DNA from: an uncultured Collinsella sp.
GTDB taxonomy: Bacteria > Actinomycetota > Coriobacteriia > Coriobacteriales > Coriobacteriaceae
Direction: 5' to 3'
DNA: 64,000 nucleotides
Assembly: GCA_900541145.1 (NCBI GenBank)
Contig: UQIH01000003.1
Coordinates: 1 to 64,000, forward strand
Shown: one piece after another, positions 1 through 8,702 of the stretch
Layout: each line of letters starts with the position of its first letter
How positions within the stretch are numbered: the first letter of the stretch is position 1
The notes under the pieces: model-generated
What the model was told of the DNA's origin: nothing
Seen by the model: only the letters and a program-made list of their open reading frames with translations
The model's database searches: none
Position numbers and translations under genes: made by a program

Positions 1-118
1 CCAGGCCCGATTTTGCCTCTTGACAATGTCCTGCTCATATTAAAAGGAACGTCCCTAACTGTCGGTTGTGGGACAATATCGAGCGAATGTGATTGGGCGT
101 CTGGGAAAAGGGGTCGCG

Positions 119-544
119 ATGAACAGGTTGAGGACGCTTGCCGATGTGCTGCGACAGGCTGGCTTTGCACGCATCACGGGCCTGTTTCTTATCTTTTACC
201 TGCTGTGCTCGACGGCTGTCTGGCTGTCCGAGCCTACGACCCTCACCTTTGGTGATGGCCTGTGGTTTAGCTTTGAGACGGTCTCGACGATCGGCTTTGG
301 CGATATCCCGGCAGAAACGCCGGTTGCTCGCGGCATTACCGTCATCCTAAGCGTCATCAGTATCTTCTATATCGCCATGCTTACGGGCGTGGCGGTGAAC
401 TACTGCAATACGCTCATCAAGCTGCGCCAAAAGGACACCATGGCGCGCTTTATGGACGATCTTGAGCATTTGGAGGAGCTCAATCGTGACGAGCTCGCCG
501 ACCTGTCGCGCCGCGTGCGCGAATATCGCCGCCGCCAACGCTAG
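119..544 (+). CDS. Small two-TM potassium channel
   Basis: A 141-residue membrane protein with the two-helix plus pore-loop layout of Ion_trans_2 K+ channels. TM1 is about residues 17-37. A pore helix leads to the filter TIGFGD (57-62), a variant of TVGYGD, and TM2 is about 72-95. The charged cytoplasmic tail has no RCK nucleotide-binding domain. An in-frame GTG at 68 would add 17 residues, but the ATG at 119 has AAAAGGGG just upstream and is preferred. It is probably a passive K+ pore in the plasma membrane. The gene lies 36 bases before a LOG-family gene on the same strand. Selectivity is inferred only from the filter. Confidence 0.8.
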   Translation: MNRLRTLADVLRQAGFARITGLFLIFYLLCSTAVWLSEPTTLTFGDGLWFSFETVSTIGFGDIPAETPVARGITVILSVISIFYIAMLTGVAVNYCNTLIKLRQKDTMARFMDDLEHLEELNRDELADLSRRVREYRRRQR

Positions 545-580
545 AACGGGCGCCGCGCGTCACGATTGGGGGGACTGAAT

Positions 581-1114
581 ATGAATATCACCGTGTATCT
601 GGGTGCCAGCGTTGGTAACGATCCAGCGTTTCTGCCCGCGCTGCAGGAGCTGGGCAACTGGATTGGCTCCAACGGACACGCGCTGGTATACGGCGGGTCC
701 AAGTCGGGCCTGATGGGTGCGCTCGCCGATAGCGTGCTCGAGGCAGGTGGACATGTGACGGGTGTTGAGCCGAGCTTTTTTATCGAGGCCGAGTTTCAGC
801 ATGACGGTATCGACGACCTTATCGTGACGAGCGATATGGCCGAGCGCAAGGCCAAGATGATTGAGCTCGGCGATGCGTTCATCGCCTTTCCCGGTGGGAC
901 GGGCACGCTCGAGGAGATTGCCGAGGTCATGTCCGCGGTGTCGTTGGGGCATCTCGATGCGCCGTGCATTTTGTACAACCTGAACGGTTACTACAACGAC
1001 CTCAAGGCGCTGCTCGGGCACATGATTGATAAGGGGCTTTCGAGCCTGAAGCGCCAGCACGGCATCTACTTTGCCGACGATTTGCGCGAGATTGCCTCGA
1101 TTATCAACGGATAA
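581..1114 (+). CDS. LOG-family protein (cytokinin riboside 5'-monophosphate phosphoribohydrolase-like)
   Basis: A 177-residue Rossmann-fold protein of the TIGR00730/LOG family, formerly annotated lysine decarboxylase. It shows YGGSKSGLMG near residue 37, MAERKAKM near 86, and the nucleotide-binding motif PGGTGTLEE near 104-112. The family hydrolyses N6-modified AMP to base plus ribose 5-phosphate. The substrate in a gut bacterium is unknown and may be a housekeeping or damaged nucleotide. The ATG at 581 follows a GGGGGGA site. The TTG at 566 lies in front of that site and is unlikely. Confidence 0.85.
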   Translation: MNITVYLGASVGNDPAFLPALQELGNWIGSNGHALVYGGSKSGLMGALADSVLEAGGHVTGVEPSFFIEAEFQHDGIDDLIVTSDMAERKAKMIELGDAFIAFPGGTGTLEEIAEVMSAVSLGHLDAPCILYNLNGYYNDLKALLGHMIDKGLSSLKRQHGIYFADDLREIASIING

Positions 1115-1194
1115 GCCTTGAGCCTGCCCCACTATGGCTCCCGATGGTGCCGTTTGCGGCGCAGACGGTTGGCTTGTCTGGGCCACACTCGCTC

Positions 1195-1200
1195 TACAAT
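1195..1200 (+). promoter_or_regulatory. Candidate -10 box for the ClC gene
   Basis: TACAAT lies 40 bases before the ATG at 1240, with a TTGTC-like -35 about 16 bases upstream. The same TACAAT hexamer recurs before several other genes in this window (6935, 39263, 42452). Confidence 0.4.
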
Positions 1201-1239
1201 AAAACGTATCTATGTCGACTTTGACCGCGGGAGGACCCG

Positions 1240-2544
1240 ATGGATAACCTTGCCAAACCCACAAACCGCGCGCTGTTTTTAGTTAGCGTTGCCGTGACCG
1301 GTGCACTCGCAGGTGCCGCAGTCTGGCTGTTCTTCTTTGCGATGGAGCACGGCATTGACTATCTATGGACCGAGATTCCACACGCGCTGGGCGTCGCTTC
1401 GCCCGAGCTTGCCAGCGGCCCGTTTGGCTTTCTGCCATACCCGTTTTTCGTCTGCCTGCTGGGCGGCCTGCTGATCGGTCTGTACGAAAAGACGACGGGC
1501 ACCAAGACCGATGACCTCAACCAGGTGATGGCCAAGGTAAAGCGCGATGGACGCTACCCGTACGACAATCTGGGCAAGCTTTCGCTCGCGGCATTGCTGC
1601 CGCTGCTGTTTGGCGGCAGCATTGGACCGGAGGCCGGCCTGACCGGCGTCATCGCGGGTCTGTGCAGCTGGGTCGGCGATCGCATGCGTCGCTTTGGCGC
1701 CGAGTTTAGGGAGCTCACGCTGCTGGGCACCCAGGCTGCCCTGACGGCACTCTTTACCGCGCCCGTCTTTGGCTTTGTGGCGCCGCTTGCCGGAAGTACT
1801 GACGGCCAGGGCGAAGACGCCGACGATGAGTCCGCGTCCGGCGAGATCACCATCAAGCTGCCCAAGGCGCAAAAGACGGTGGTCTACGGCATTGCGATTG
1901 CCGGTGGTCTGGGCACCTACCTGCTGCTCGGCCAGCTCATGGGCGGCGGCATGGGCATGCCGAGGTTCGAGGCTGCCGTGGTGGGCAACCTGGAACTTGT
2001 CTGGCTCATTCCGCTGGCGTTGGTCGGCACCGTTTGCGGATGGCTGTACTTTGTCTCTGAGCATGCGAGCGAGGCACTGTCTCATGCAATAGGGGAGCGT
2101 CCTGTCGTCAAGGCCATGCTAGCCGGTCTGGCGCTCGCCATCTGCGGCACGGTCCTGCCCTACACCATGTTTGCCGGCGAGACCCAGGCCGACGTGCTCA
2201 TGGAAACCTACCTGACCATTCCCGCTGGCGTGCTTATCGCGACCGGTCTTGTTAAGGCCATGCTGACGCCCGCCCTCATCAACCTTGGTTGGCGTGGCGG
2301 CCACTTCTTCCCGGTTATCTTCTCGGGTGTGAGCCTGGGCTACGGCCTTGCCATCCTCACCGGCGCCGATCCGGTCTTTTGCGTCGCCGTCTGCACGGCA
2401 TCGACGATGGGTGCGGTCATGCGCCAGCCGGTCATGGTCGTAGGCCTGCTGCTCATGTGCTTCCCACTCAAGGGTATCGTCTGCATGATCATCGCGGCCG
2501 TCATCGCCGCCGGCATTCCACTGCCCAAGCCGCTGCGCAAGTAG
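1240..2544 (+). CDS. ClC-family chloride channel or transporter
   Basis: A 434-residue polytopic membrane protein of the voltage-gated chloride channel family, within the usual core length (400-450). Visible signatures are GGSIGPEAG (the GxxGPxxx anion-binding segment) in the first half and GWRGGHFFP (the GxFxP segment) in the second. A hydrophilic Asp/Glu-rich insertion lies near residues 185-205. There are no CBS domains. It moves Cl- or possibly F-, either as a channel or as an H+ antiporter, and the sequence does not decide which. The start is supported by GGGAGG 5 bases upstream. Confidence 0.88.
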   Translation: MDNLAKPTNRALFLVSVAVTGALAGAAVWLFFFAMEHGIDYLWTEIPHALGVASPELASGPFGFLPYPFFVCLLGGLLIGLYEKTTGTKTDDLNQVMAKVKRDGRYPYDNLGKLSLAALLPLLFGGSIGPEAGLTGVIAGLCSWVGDRMRRFGAEFRELTLLGTQAALTALFTAPVFGFVAPLAGSTDGQGEDADDESASGEITIKLPKAQKTVVYGIAIAGGLGTYLLLGQLMGGGMGMPRFEAAVVGNLELVWLIPLALVGTVCGWLYFVSEHASEALSHAIGERPVVKAMLAGLALAICGTVLPYTMFAGETQADVLMETYLTIPAGVLIATGLVKAMLTPALINLGWRGGHFFPVIFSGVSLGYGLAILTGADPVFCVAVCTASTMGAVMRQPVMVVGLLLMCFPLKGIVCMIIAAVIAAGIPLPKPLRK

Positions 2545-2579
2545 CGCGATTTTTCACGAGTCAATTCCAGGGGTACGAG

Positions 2580-3371
2580 ATGATCCTGTACTTTAGCGCG
2601 ACAGGGAACAGCGAGCATGTGGCGCGTCGCATTGCAGCGGCGACAAGCGACAAAGTTATGTCGATTGAGCGCTTTGATGCCGAGATCCTTCACCTTGCTG
2701 TGATGGAAGGCCCCTGTCGGCTGGGGTTTGTCGCCCCGGTATACGCCTGGGGCTTGCCGACGCCAATGATCGAGTTTTTGAAGACTGTCGACCTATCGGT
2801 TGCTGCCGGCACAAAGGGCGGCGAGCGCCCCTATACGTTCTATGTCTCGACATATGGTTCGACGACCGGCCAATCGGCCAAGTTTGCCCGCGATCTGCTG
2901 CACGGGCGTGGGCTCGAGTTAGATGCGGCGATGAGCGTCAAGATGCCTGATACCTGGACGCCTGTTTTCGACCTGTCTGACCCTCAAAAGGTTGAGGGTA
3001 TCAATAGAGCTGCCGAGGCGCAGATTGATGCCGTGATCGAGGCGGTGCGGGCACGCCGCGCGGGCAACATGATGCGCCATCGCGTGCCTCTGTTTGCATC
3101 GTGCGCGTATCACGCAATTGGGCTGCCGCGCATGCAACAGACGAGCAAGTTTGCCGTCGATGCCGATCGCTGCATCGGCTGCGGCCTGTGTGCCAAGCGC
3201 TGCCCCATGGCGGCGATTGAGATGCGCGACGGCCTTCCCGTCTGGACAAAGCCGGAGTGCGCAGCCTGCCTTCGTTGCCTGCACTGTTGTCCCAAATTTG
3301 CCATCTCGCGCGGTAAGCGCACGGCCTCCCACGGTCAGTACAGGCATCCCAGGCCAGGTGTGAGGATGTAG
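2580..3371 (+). CDS. EFR1-family flavodoxin-ferredoxin protein
   Basis: A 263-residue two-domain redox protein. The N-terminus is a flavodoxin-like FMN fold whose phosphate loop is FSATGNSEH. The C-terminus has two [4Fe-4S] motifs, CIGCGLCAKRCP and CAACLRCLHCCP. This matches the EFR1 ferrodoxin family of anaerobes. It probably shuttles low-potential electrons in the cytoplasm. Partners are not visible nearby. The open frame extends upstream into the ClC gene, but the ATG at 2580 has AGGGG upstream and begins the flavodoxin strand MILYFSATGN. It converges with the EamA gene. Confidence 0.85.
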   Translation: MILYFSATGNSEHVARRIAAATSDKVMSIERFDAEILHLAVMEGPCRLGFVAPVYAWGLPTPMIEFLKTVDLSVAAGTKGGERPYTFYVSTYGSTTGQSAKFARDLLHGRGLELDAAMSVKMPDTWTPVFDLSDPQKVEGINRAAEAQIDAVIEAVRARRAGNMMRHRVPLFASCAYHAIGLPRMQQTSKFAVDADRCIGCGLCAKRCPMAAIEMRDGLPVWTKPECAACLRCLHCCPKFAISRGKRTASHGQYRHPRPGVRM

Positions 3372-3386
3372 CGGCCGCTGGCCGCG

Positions 3387-4262
3387 CTACTTCCAAACTG
3401 CGAGCGCGGCGGTGCCCAGGACGATGAGGGCGAGACCGATGGCGCTGCGTCGTGAGAGTTTTTCGTTGAATGCCAGGCGCGCAAATAGTACCGATACGAC
3501 AATCGATAGTTTGTCGATCTGCACCACGACACTCACCTGGCCTGCAGCGATGGCATAGTAATAGAGCAGCCACGATGCTCCGGTCGCGATGCCCGATGTT
3601 GCGAGAAATGTGAGTTCGCGCCGGTCAGCGTGCGCGACCTGCTCCAGTTTTCCCTTGGCTGCCACGATTGCCCATGCCATAACCAGTACCACACAGGTAC
3701 GGATTGCCGTGGCCAGGTTGGACTCGACGCCTTCGATGCCAACCTTGGCAAGGATGGACGTGAGCGCCGCGAACGCGGCGGCACCGAGGGCGTAAGCGAG
3801 CCAGGTCCGGTCTTGCTGCTGCTCGGGTCCGGCGGACTGCTTCTTCTCGATCATTAAAAATGTGCCGAGGGTGATGACAGCGGTTCCCACGAGCTTAACC
3901 GCAAGGTTGCTCGTCTCGCCAAAAAGCACGATGGCGATCAGTGCAGCGAGTACGGTGCTCATCTTGTCGACTGGTACGACCTTATTGACGTCTCCGATGC
4001 CCAACGCCTTAAAGTAACAGATCCACGAAGCACCGGTGGCGAGTCCCGAGAGGACGAGAAAGAGCCAGGATCTGGATTCGATGCTGCCAATGGTTCTAAT
4101 GGATCCAGAAATGCCCGCCATTGCCCAGGCGAAAACGAGCACCACGCAGGTGCGAATGGCCGTCGCGACATCGGAGTCGGTCTGCTTGATGCCGCATTTG
4201 GCCAGGATAGATGTGATGCCGGCAAAGAAAGCCGACACAAATGCTGCTGCGACCCACGACAC
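3387..4262 (-). CDS. EamA/DMT-superfamily transporter with strong internal duplication
   Basis: A 291-residue protein of about ten TM helices made of two EamA repeats. The two halves are unusually alike: each carries TSILAK, GI, then ATAIRTCVVLV and AWA, and later G.ATGASW. EamA proteins export or import small metabolites. The substrate cannot be told, and no regulator is adjacent. The start is a GTG at 4262 with GGGAGG upstream at a rather long spacing. The gene converges with EFR1. Confidence 0.8.
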   Translation of the reverse strand: MSWVAAAFVSAFFAGITSILAKCGIKQTDSDVATAIRTCVVLVFAWAMAGISGSIRTIGSIESRSWLFLVLSGLATGASWICYFKALGIGDVNKVVPVDKMSTVLAALIAIVLFGETSNLAVKLVGTAVITLGTFLMIEKKQSAGPEQQQDRTWLAYALGAAAFAALTSILAKVGIEGVESNLATAIRTCVVLVMAWAIVAAKGKLEQVAHADRRELTFLATSGIATGASWLLYYYAIAAGQVSVVVQIDKLSIVVSVLFARLAFNEKLSRRSAIGLALIVLGTAALAVWK

Positions 4263-4535
4263 GGGTGAAATGCCTCCCCAAAGAACGACCGCGCCAGATT
4301 ACGGCGCTCGTCCGATGATACCGTCCCGCCATGAAGCTTTGATATCGCTGTGGTGAGACAGGGGCCATAGTTCGAGAGGGCATTTGGTTAAGGCTCGAAT
4401 CGAAGATATGCTGTCGGCTTCTCTTTGGTTGCCGAGATCTAAACGGCATGTCGTGAAGGGTGGTAGCGACGTTGTTGCTGCTTCTTCTTATCTAGTAAAT
4501 GAGGTGGGGTGCCGCCCAAGCCCTTTAGCTGTCGA
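4263..4535. other. Intergenic stretch without recognised gene
   Basis: These 273 bases separate two minus-strand genes. The open frames here are short and show no family motif. Only a small stem (GCGCC at 4291 with GGCGC at 4303) was seen. No clear terminator follows the ABC permease gene that ends at 4536. Confidence 0.5.
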
Positions 4536-5234
4536 TTACAGGTCGCGTGTTCGATAGACCTTGATGCTGATGGTGCAGCTGATTGCACATAGCACGAGGG
4601 CCAGTACGGCAATTCCTGCGCACAGACAGCCAAGGACGGCGGGATCGGGATTCGCTCCGGCAATCGACATGAGCCAGTTGCTGATGGGGTTGGAGGAGCT
4701 CAGCGTGGCAATGGCAAGGCACCAGAGCAGGGCAAACAGGCCGACGGATAGGCGCAGCGCCTCCATGTGTCCAAATCGGAAGAACAGCGGCTGTGCCAAA
4801 AACACCATCATGAGGGAGATGAGCATCGATGCTGCCGAGGCTATAGCGATCTCAAAGACGGTTTGTCCTGTCGAAGGAATGCCCGTGCCGTTGAAGAGCG
4901 GGATAGCGACGATACTCAAAAGCGTAGCTGCACATGCCATGACGGCGGAGAAGACAATAACGCTCAGGTAGCGTGCGCAGATGATGTCTTTGCGCGAGAA
5001 GGGCAGCGTTGCCCGGTAGCGTTCCCAACCGTTTTGATTGTCGAAACCAGCCAGTGAGTTCATGACCATGATAGGCGACATGGCACTGACCGCGCAGGCG
5101 CCAGCACTCATGCCAGAGTCACCGTCCGATGCGTTGGCGAGGGTCAACACGACGAAGATGAACAAGCCGACGCCCGCAATGCTCGGGATAAGCGAGCGAG
5201 CGATGGCGAGCTCGGACATAAAGGCGCGTTTCAT
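4536..5234 (-). CDS. ABC-2 type transporter permease
   Basis: A 232-residue membrane protein with about six hydrophobic segments, similar in layout to ABC-2 permeases of YtrA-controlled exporters. Its start overlaps the stop of the upstream ATPase gene in an ATGA arrangement, which implies translational coupling. With that ATPase it should form a small two-component exporter. The cargo is unknown. Related systems in Firmicutes and Actinomycetota respond to cell-envelope-active compounds, which is inference here. Confidence 0.75.
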   Translation of the reverse strand: MKRAFMSELAIARSLIPSIAGVGLFIFVVLTLANASDGDSGMSAGACAVSAMSPIMVMNSLAGFDNQNGWERYRATLPFSRKDIICARYLSVIVFSAVMACAATLLSIVAIPLFNGTGIPSTGQTVFEIAIASAASMLISLMMVFLAQPLFFRFGHMEALRLSVGLFALLWCLAIATLSSSNPISNWLMSIAGANPDPAVLGCLCAGIAVLALVLCAISCTISIKVYRTRDL

Positions 5235-6112
5235 TTCGAAGCTCCTTTCAGCATGAGGCGAAGATAGTCATCAATGGTTGCCCGATCGCAGGGAATCTCG
5301 GGGAAGGCCTCGAGCGTATCGTGACGGTTGGGCACGAGCACGTCCACGCTGTAGGCATGGCGGGCGGCACGGGCGCCTTCGACGCAAGCCATAAGCTCGG
5401 CGGCCTGTGCTTGGGTACAGTGGGCGATGCCAGCGCGGTCGGTAATATCCTCGCGCGGCAGGTCAAAAATAATCGAGCCATTATCGATGCAGATGACGCG
5501 ATCAGCGGCGCGATCGAGGTCGGATGTAATGTGGCTCGAGAGCAGCACGCTGTGCTGGCCGTCGGCGACAAAGGCAAGCAGCTCATCAAGCAGCTCCTCG
5601 CGTGCCATGGGATCGAGGCCCGCGGTGGCTTCGTCCAAAACGAGCAGTTTGGCCTTGTGGCTGAGCGCGCAGGCAAGCTGCAGCTTCATGCCCATGCCGC
5701 GGGAGAGGTCCTTGACCTTTGCCTTGGGATCGAGGCCAAATCGGTCGATGAGGCTGGAGAAGGTGTCGTGGCTCCAGGTGGGGTATGCCGGGCTTACGAG
5801 TGCCTCAACTTCGGTCACCTTGAGTGTGGAAGGGAAGGGGCATGTGTCCAGCACGAGGCCGACACGAGTGCGCAGGCAACGCTGCGTTTCATCGGGCGCG
5901 TCGGCGCCACAGCGCTGCCCAAACAGGTGCACCTCGCCGGCATCGAGCTTTATAAGCCCGAGCGCGGCTCGAATCGTCGTGGTTTTGCCGGCGCCGTTTG
6001 CGCCCACAAAGCCAACAATCTGGCCGGGTTCCACGGCAAGCGTGACGTCGCGCAGCGAAAAGCGGTCGCTCACACGGCGTGAGATACCTTTGAGTTCTAA
6101 AAGGTTTTGCAT
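5231..6112 (-). CDS. ABC transporter ATP-binding protein
   Basis: A 293-residue ATPase with Walker A GANGAGKTTT, a degenerate signature LSRGMGMKLQ, Walker B LLVLDEATAGLDP and an H-loop. The ATG at 6112 follows AAAGG and begins the conserved first strand (LLELKGISR). The longer open frame upstream overlaps the GntR gene and is not real. The C-terminal 80 residues vary, as in other ABC-2 partners. It forms the middle gene of an operon of GntR regulator, ATPase and permease, 23 bases after the regulator. Confidence 0.9.
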   Translation of the reverse strand: MQNLLELKGISRRVSDRFSLRDVTLAVEPGQIVGFVGANGAGKTTTIRAALGLIKLDAGEVHLFGQRCGADAPDETQRCLRTRVGLVLDTCPFPSTLKVTEVEALVSPAYPTWSHDTFSSLIDRFGLDPKAKVKDLSRGMGMKLQLACALSHKAKLLVLDEATAGLDPMAREELLDELLAFVADGQHSVLLSSHITSDLDRAADRVICIDNGSIIFDLPREDITDRAGIAHCTQAQAAELMACVEGARAARHAYSVDVLVPNRHDTLEAFPEIPCDRATIDDYLRLMLKGASK

Positions 6113-6135
6113 GGCATAGCCTTTCTTGCAGATAG

Positions 6136-6516
6136 CTACTGCATAGTTTCGGGGGCTACCAGGTCGAGCATCTCGTGCAGCTTGTCGCGCGTGACGCCCA
6201 GGGTTTCGGCTTGGCTCGCCGCTTTCGCAAGTAGCTCTTCGATATGGCAGAGCTGGTTTTCGCGCAAGAGTTCCTGGTTGCCCTCGGCGACAAAGCAGCC
6301 CTTGCCCTGCACGGTGCAGATAAACCCGAGTTGCTCTAGGTCGGCGTAGGCGCGCTTGGTGGTGATGACACTCACGCCAAGATCGCTCGCGAGTGTACGG
6401 ATGCTGGGGAGTTTGGCTCCCGCAGCGAGTGTGCCCGAAAGGATCTGAGCTTTGACCTGCGAGGCTATTTGCTCGTAGATGGGCTTGTCGCTCGAATTGG
6501 ATAGGATGATGTCCAC
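6136..6516 (-). CDS. GntR-family regulator, YtrA type
   Basis: A 126-residue regulator with an N-terminal winged helix (PIYEQIASQVKAQILSG, then LPSIRTLASDLGVS and a wing at GFICTVQGKGCFV) and only a short helical C-terminal tail, as in the YtrA subfamily. It starts at GTG 6516 with AAGGAG upstream. It is the first gene of the ABC operon, so it very likely represses its own promoter. A TATATA palindrome overlaps that promoter at 6544-6577. The effector is unknown. Confidence 0.9.
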   Translation of the reverse strand: MDIILSNSSDKPIYEQIASQVKAQILSGTLAAGAKLPSIRTLASDLGVSVITTKRAYADLEQLGFICTVQGKGCFVAEGNQELLRENQLCHIEELLAKAASQAETLGVTRDKLHEMLDLVAPETMQ

Positions 6517-6543
6517 AGCGGCTCCTTAGCTGTTGGGCTACAC

Positions 6544-6577
6544 GTGTATATAACCGGTAAGCACAGTATATATACAC
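6544..6577 (-). promoter_or_regulatory. Operator-promoter of the GntR-ABC operon
   Basis: A perfect inverted repeat, GTGTATATA (6544-6552) and TATATACAC (6569-6577), with a 16-base spacer. On the minus strand it overlaps a TATACT -10 with TTGCAT upstream as -35. The position fits autorepression by the YtrA-type regulator. Confidence 0.6.
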
Positions 6578-6627
6578 TATGCACAGTTATGCAAGAGGTA
6601 AATAGGGATTGTCCGTTCGTTCGGTCA

Positions 6628-6842
6628 TCTCAATCTGTAACAACTGGAGAAGATTTTGGCTGCTAGATGTTACAGATCGAGACATTGGCCACCCGTCTAT
6701 CCTTATATCTCAATCTGTAACAGATAGACCCGTTTTGAGTGGCTAGATGTTACAGATCGAGATCTTTCTGGGACGCCCACCTGTTTGTCTAAATCTGTAA
6801 CAGGTAGAGGTTCAAAAACCGTCTAGATGTTACAGATCGAGA
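6628..6842. repeat. Array of six 15-mers in alternating orientation, exact 40-bp step
   Basis: Three left arms TCTCAATCTGTAACA start at 6628, 6708 and 6788 (the last has one change, C to A). Three right arms TGTTACAGATCGAGA start at 6668, 6748 and 6828. Every arm is followed by exactly 25 bases before the next, so the step is 40 bp and the full period 80 bp. Left and right arms are reverse complements with one mismatch. The right arms share an upstream CTAGA, and the left arms carry partial complements of it. The 25-base spacers differ from one another. No ORF spans it. It lies between the GntR operon promoter and prfC. It could be a BIME-like palindrome array or a multi-site operator. Confidence 0.85.
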
Positions 6843-6934
6843 CAAACTGCTGCGGAGTGCCGCCATCGACTGCTACCCTAGGCCCCAACTGATGAATTTG
6901 TCCTGATAGGTGCCCTATGGCGGAATTTCGCGGC

Positions 6935-6940
6935 TACAAT
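6935..6940 (+). promoter_or_regulatory. Candidate -10 box for prfC
   Basis: TACAAT 48 bases before the chosen prfC start. No good -35 is visible at 16-18 bases upstream. Confidence 0.35.
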
Positions 6941-6987
6941 AGTGCGGTTACATCGACGTAATGCACTCAATGCAAGAAAGGATCCGC

Positions 6988-8601
6988 ATGGCAAGCCTGT
7001 CGGATGAAATCTCGTCGCGCCGCACATTCGCGATCATCAGCCACCCGGACGCCGGTAAGACCACACTGACTGAGAAGCTGCTGCTCTATACCGGCAGCAT
7101 TCAGACCGCCGGCTCGGTCAAGGGCAAGAGCTCGGCCAAGCATGCCGTCTCGGACTGGATGGACATCGAGAAGGAGCGTGGTATCTCCGTTACCTCCTCG
7201 GTGCTGCAGTTCACCTATAACGGCGCCTGCGTCAACATCCTCGATACCCCCGGCCACCAGGACTTCTCGGAGGATACCTACCGTACCCTTATGGCCGCCG
7301 ACGCCGCGGTCATGGTCATCGACGGCGCCAAAGGCGTCGAGGCCCAGACCAAAAAGCTCTTTAAGGTCTGTACGCTGCGCCATATTCCCATCTTCACCTT
7401 TGTGAACAAGCTCGACCACGAGGCTCGCGATCCGTTTGAGCTCATGGAAGAGATCGAGAACGTCCTGGGTATCAATACGTATCCCATGAACTGGCCGATC
7501 GGCAGCGGCCGCAACTTCCGTGGCGTGTTCGATCGTCAGACTCGTCGCGTCATTGCCTTTGAGGGCGACGGCCACGCCAACGCCACCAAGAAGGTCGCCG
7601 AGGTCGAGGCCGAGCTGGGCGATCCTTCCATGGATGAGCTCATTGGCGAGGAAAACCATAAGAACCTGATGGACGATATCGAGCTGCTCGATGGCGCCGG
7701 CGACGAGCTCGACTTGGATGCCGTGGCCTGCGGCAAGCTGAGCCCGGCGTTCTTTGGCTCGGCGCTCACCAACTTTGGCGTGGAGCCCTTCCTCAAGGAG
7801 TTTCTGCGTCTGGCCCCGACGCCGCGCGCCTATACCGATACGCTCACCAGCGAGCCGGTCGATCCCTGCCGCGACGACTTTAGCGGCTTTGTGTTTAAGA
7901 TCCAAGCCAACATGGACAAGAACCACCGCGACCGCATCGCCTTTGTGCGCATTTGCTCGGGTAAGTTCGAGCGCGGCATGGATGCCTTCCACGTGCAGGG
8001 CAACCGCAAGCTTAAGCTTGCCACGGGCACGTCGATGATGGCCGACGACCGCGCCATCGTGGACGAGGCGTACGCGGGCGATATCGTGGGCCTGTTCGAT
8101 CCGGGTATCTTTAGCATCGGCGACACCGTGTGCTCCGGCAAACGCCACGTGCAGTATCCGCAGATCCCGACGTTTGCCCCCGAGATGTTCGCTCGCATTA
8201 CACAGGTCGACACGCTCAAGCGCAAGCAGTTCGTCAAGGGCATGGAGGAGCTTGCCCAGGAGGGCGCCATTCAGATCTTCCGCGAGCTGGGTGCCGGCAT
8301 GGAGAGCGTCATCGTGGGCGTGGTCGGCGTGCTGCAGTTTGAGGTACTCGAGCGCCGTCTTAAGGCCGAGTACCGTGTTGAGGTTCGTCGCCAGCCGCTG
8401 CCCTATACGGACATCCGCTGGATCCAGAACGACCCCGACACCATCGATATTCCGGGCCTTTCGCTCACGCGCGACACGCTGCGCGTCGAGGACATGCGCG
8501 GCGGCAAGCTGCTGCTGTTCACGAGCCCGTGGAACGTGGATTGGGCAACCGACCACAACCCCGACCTTATCCTGTCGGAGTTTGGCAACGTAGCCTTTTA
8601 A
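6988..8601 (+). CDS. prfC: Peptide chain release factor 3 (RF3)
   Basis: A 537-residue translational GTPase that recycles RF1/RF2 from the ribosome after termination. It shows G1 SHPDAGKTT, the G2 region RGISVTSS, G3 DTPGHQDFS and G4 NKLD, followed by the domain II/III layout. The length is near the usual 529. The ATG at 6988 has AAAGGA upstream. The ATG at 6961 would add nine residues ahead of that site. It stands alone, with a repeat array on its left and a weak terminator hairpin on its right. Confidence 0.95.
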   Translation: MASLSDEISSRRTFAIISHPDAGKTTLTEKLLLYTGSIQTAGSVKGKSSAKHAVSDWMDIEKERGISVTSSVLQFTYNGACVNILDTPGHQDFSEDTYRTLMAADAAVMVIDGAKGVEAQTKKLFKVCTLRHIPIFTFVNKLDHEARDPFELMEEIENVLGINTYPMNWPIGSGRNFRGVFDRQTRRVIAFEGDGHANATKKVAEVEAELGDPSMDELIGEENHKNLMDDIELLDGAGDELDLDAVACGKLSPAFFGSALTNFGVEPFLKEFLRLAPTPRAYTDTLTSEPVDPCRDDFSGFVFKIQANMDKNHRDRIAFVRICSGKFERGMDAFHVQGNRKLKLATGTSMMADDRAIVDEAYAGDIVGLFDPGIFSIGDTVCSGKRHVQYPQIPTFAPEMFARITQVDTLKRKQFVKGMEELAQEGAIQIFRELGAGMESVIVGVVGVLQFEVLERRLKAEYRVEVRRQPLPYTDIRWIQNDPDTIDIPGLSLTRDTLRVEDMRGGKLLLFTSPWNVDWATDHNPDLILSEFGNVAF

Positions 8602-8606
8602 CGCAT

Positions 8607-8638
8607 CGGCGCGGTGGTCCTGCGGGGCTGCCGCGCCG
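8607..8638 (+). terminator. Probable terminator after prfC
   Basis: CGGCGCGG (8607-8614) pairs with CCGCGCCG (8631-8638), followed by a T-rich stretch. Confidence 0.5.
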
Positions 8639-8643
8639 TTTGC

Positions 8644-8672
8644 TTGCCTGATGCCGTGTGAGCGGCTATCAT
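8644..8672 (+). promoter_or_regulatory. Promoter of the VUT transporter gene
   Basis: TTGCCT (8644-8649), 17 bases, then TATCAT (8667-8672). Transcription would begin near 8680 and give an 80-base leader that includes the stem-loop at 8703-8750. Confidence 0.5.
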
Positions 8673-8702
8673 ACCCACCGTCGTCTCAAGACCGGGGCGT
8701 CC

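Noticed and set aside
20..25. TTGACA as a -35 box for the first gene
   Set aside because: No -10 hexamer is found at 16-18 bases, so it was not called a promoter.
6628..6842. CRISPR array
   Set aside because: Repeats are only 15 bases, alternate in orientation, and no cas genes are present in the window.
6967..8556. 529-residue minus-strand frame opposite prfC
   Set aside because: It is the codon-position shadow of prfC and has no recognisable family motif or ribosome site.
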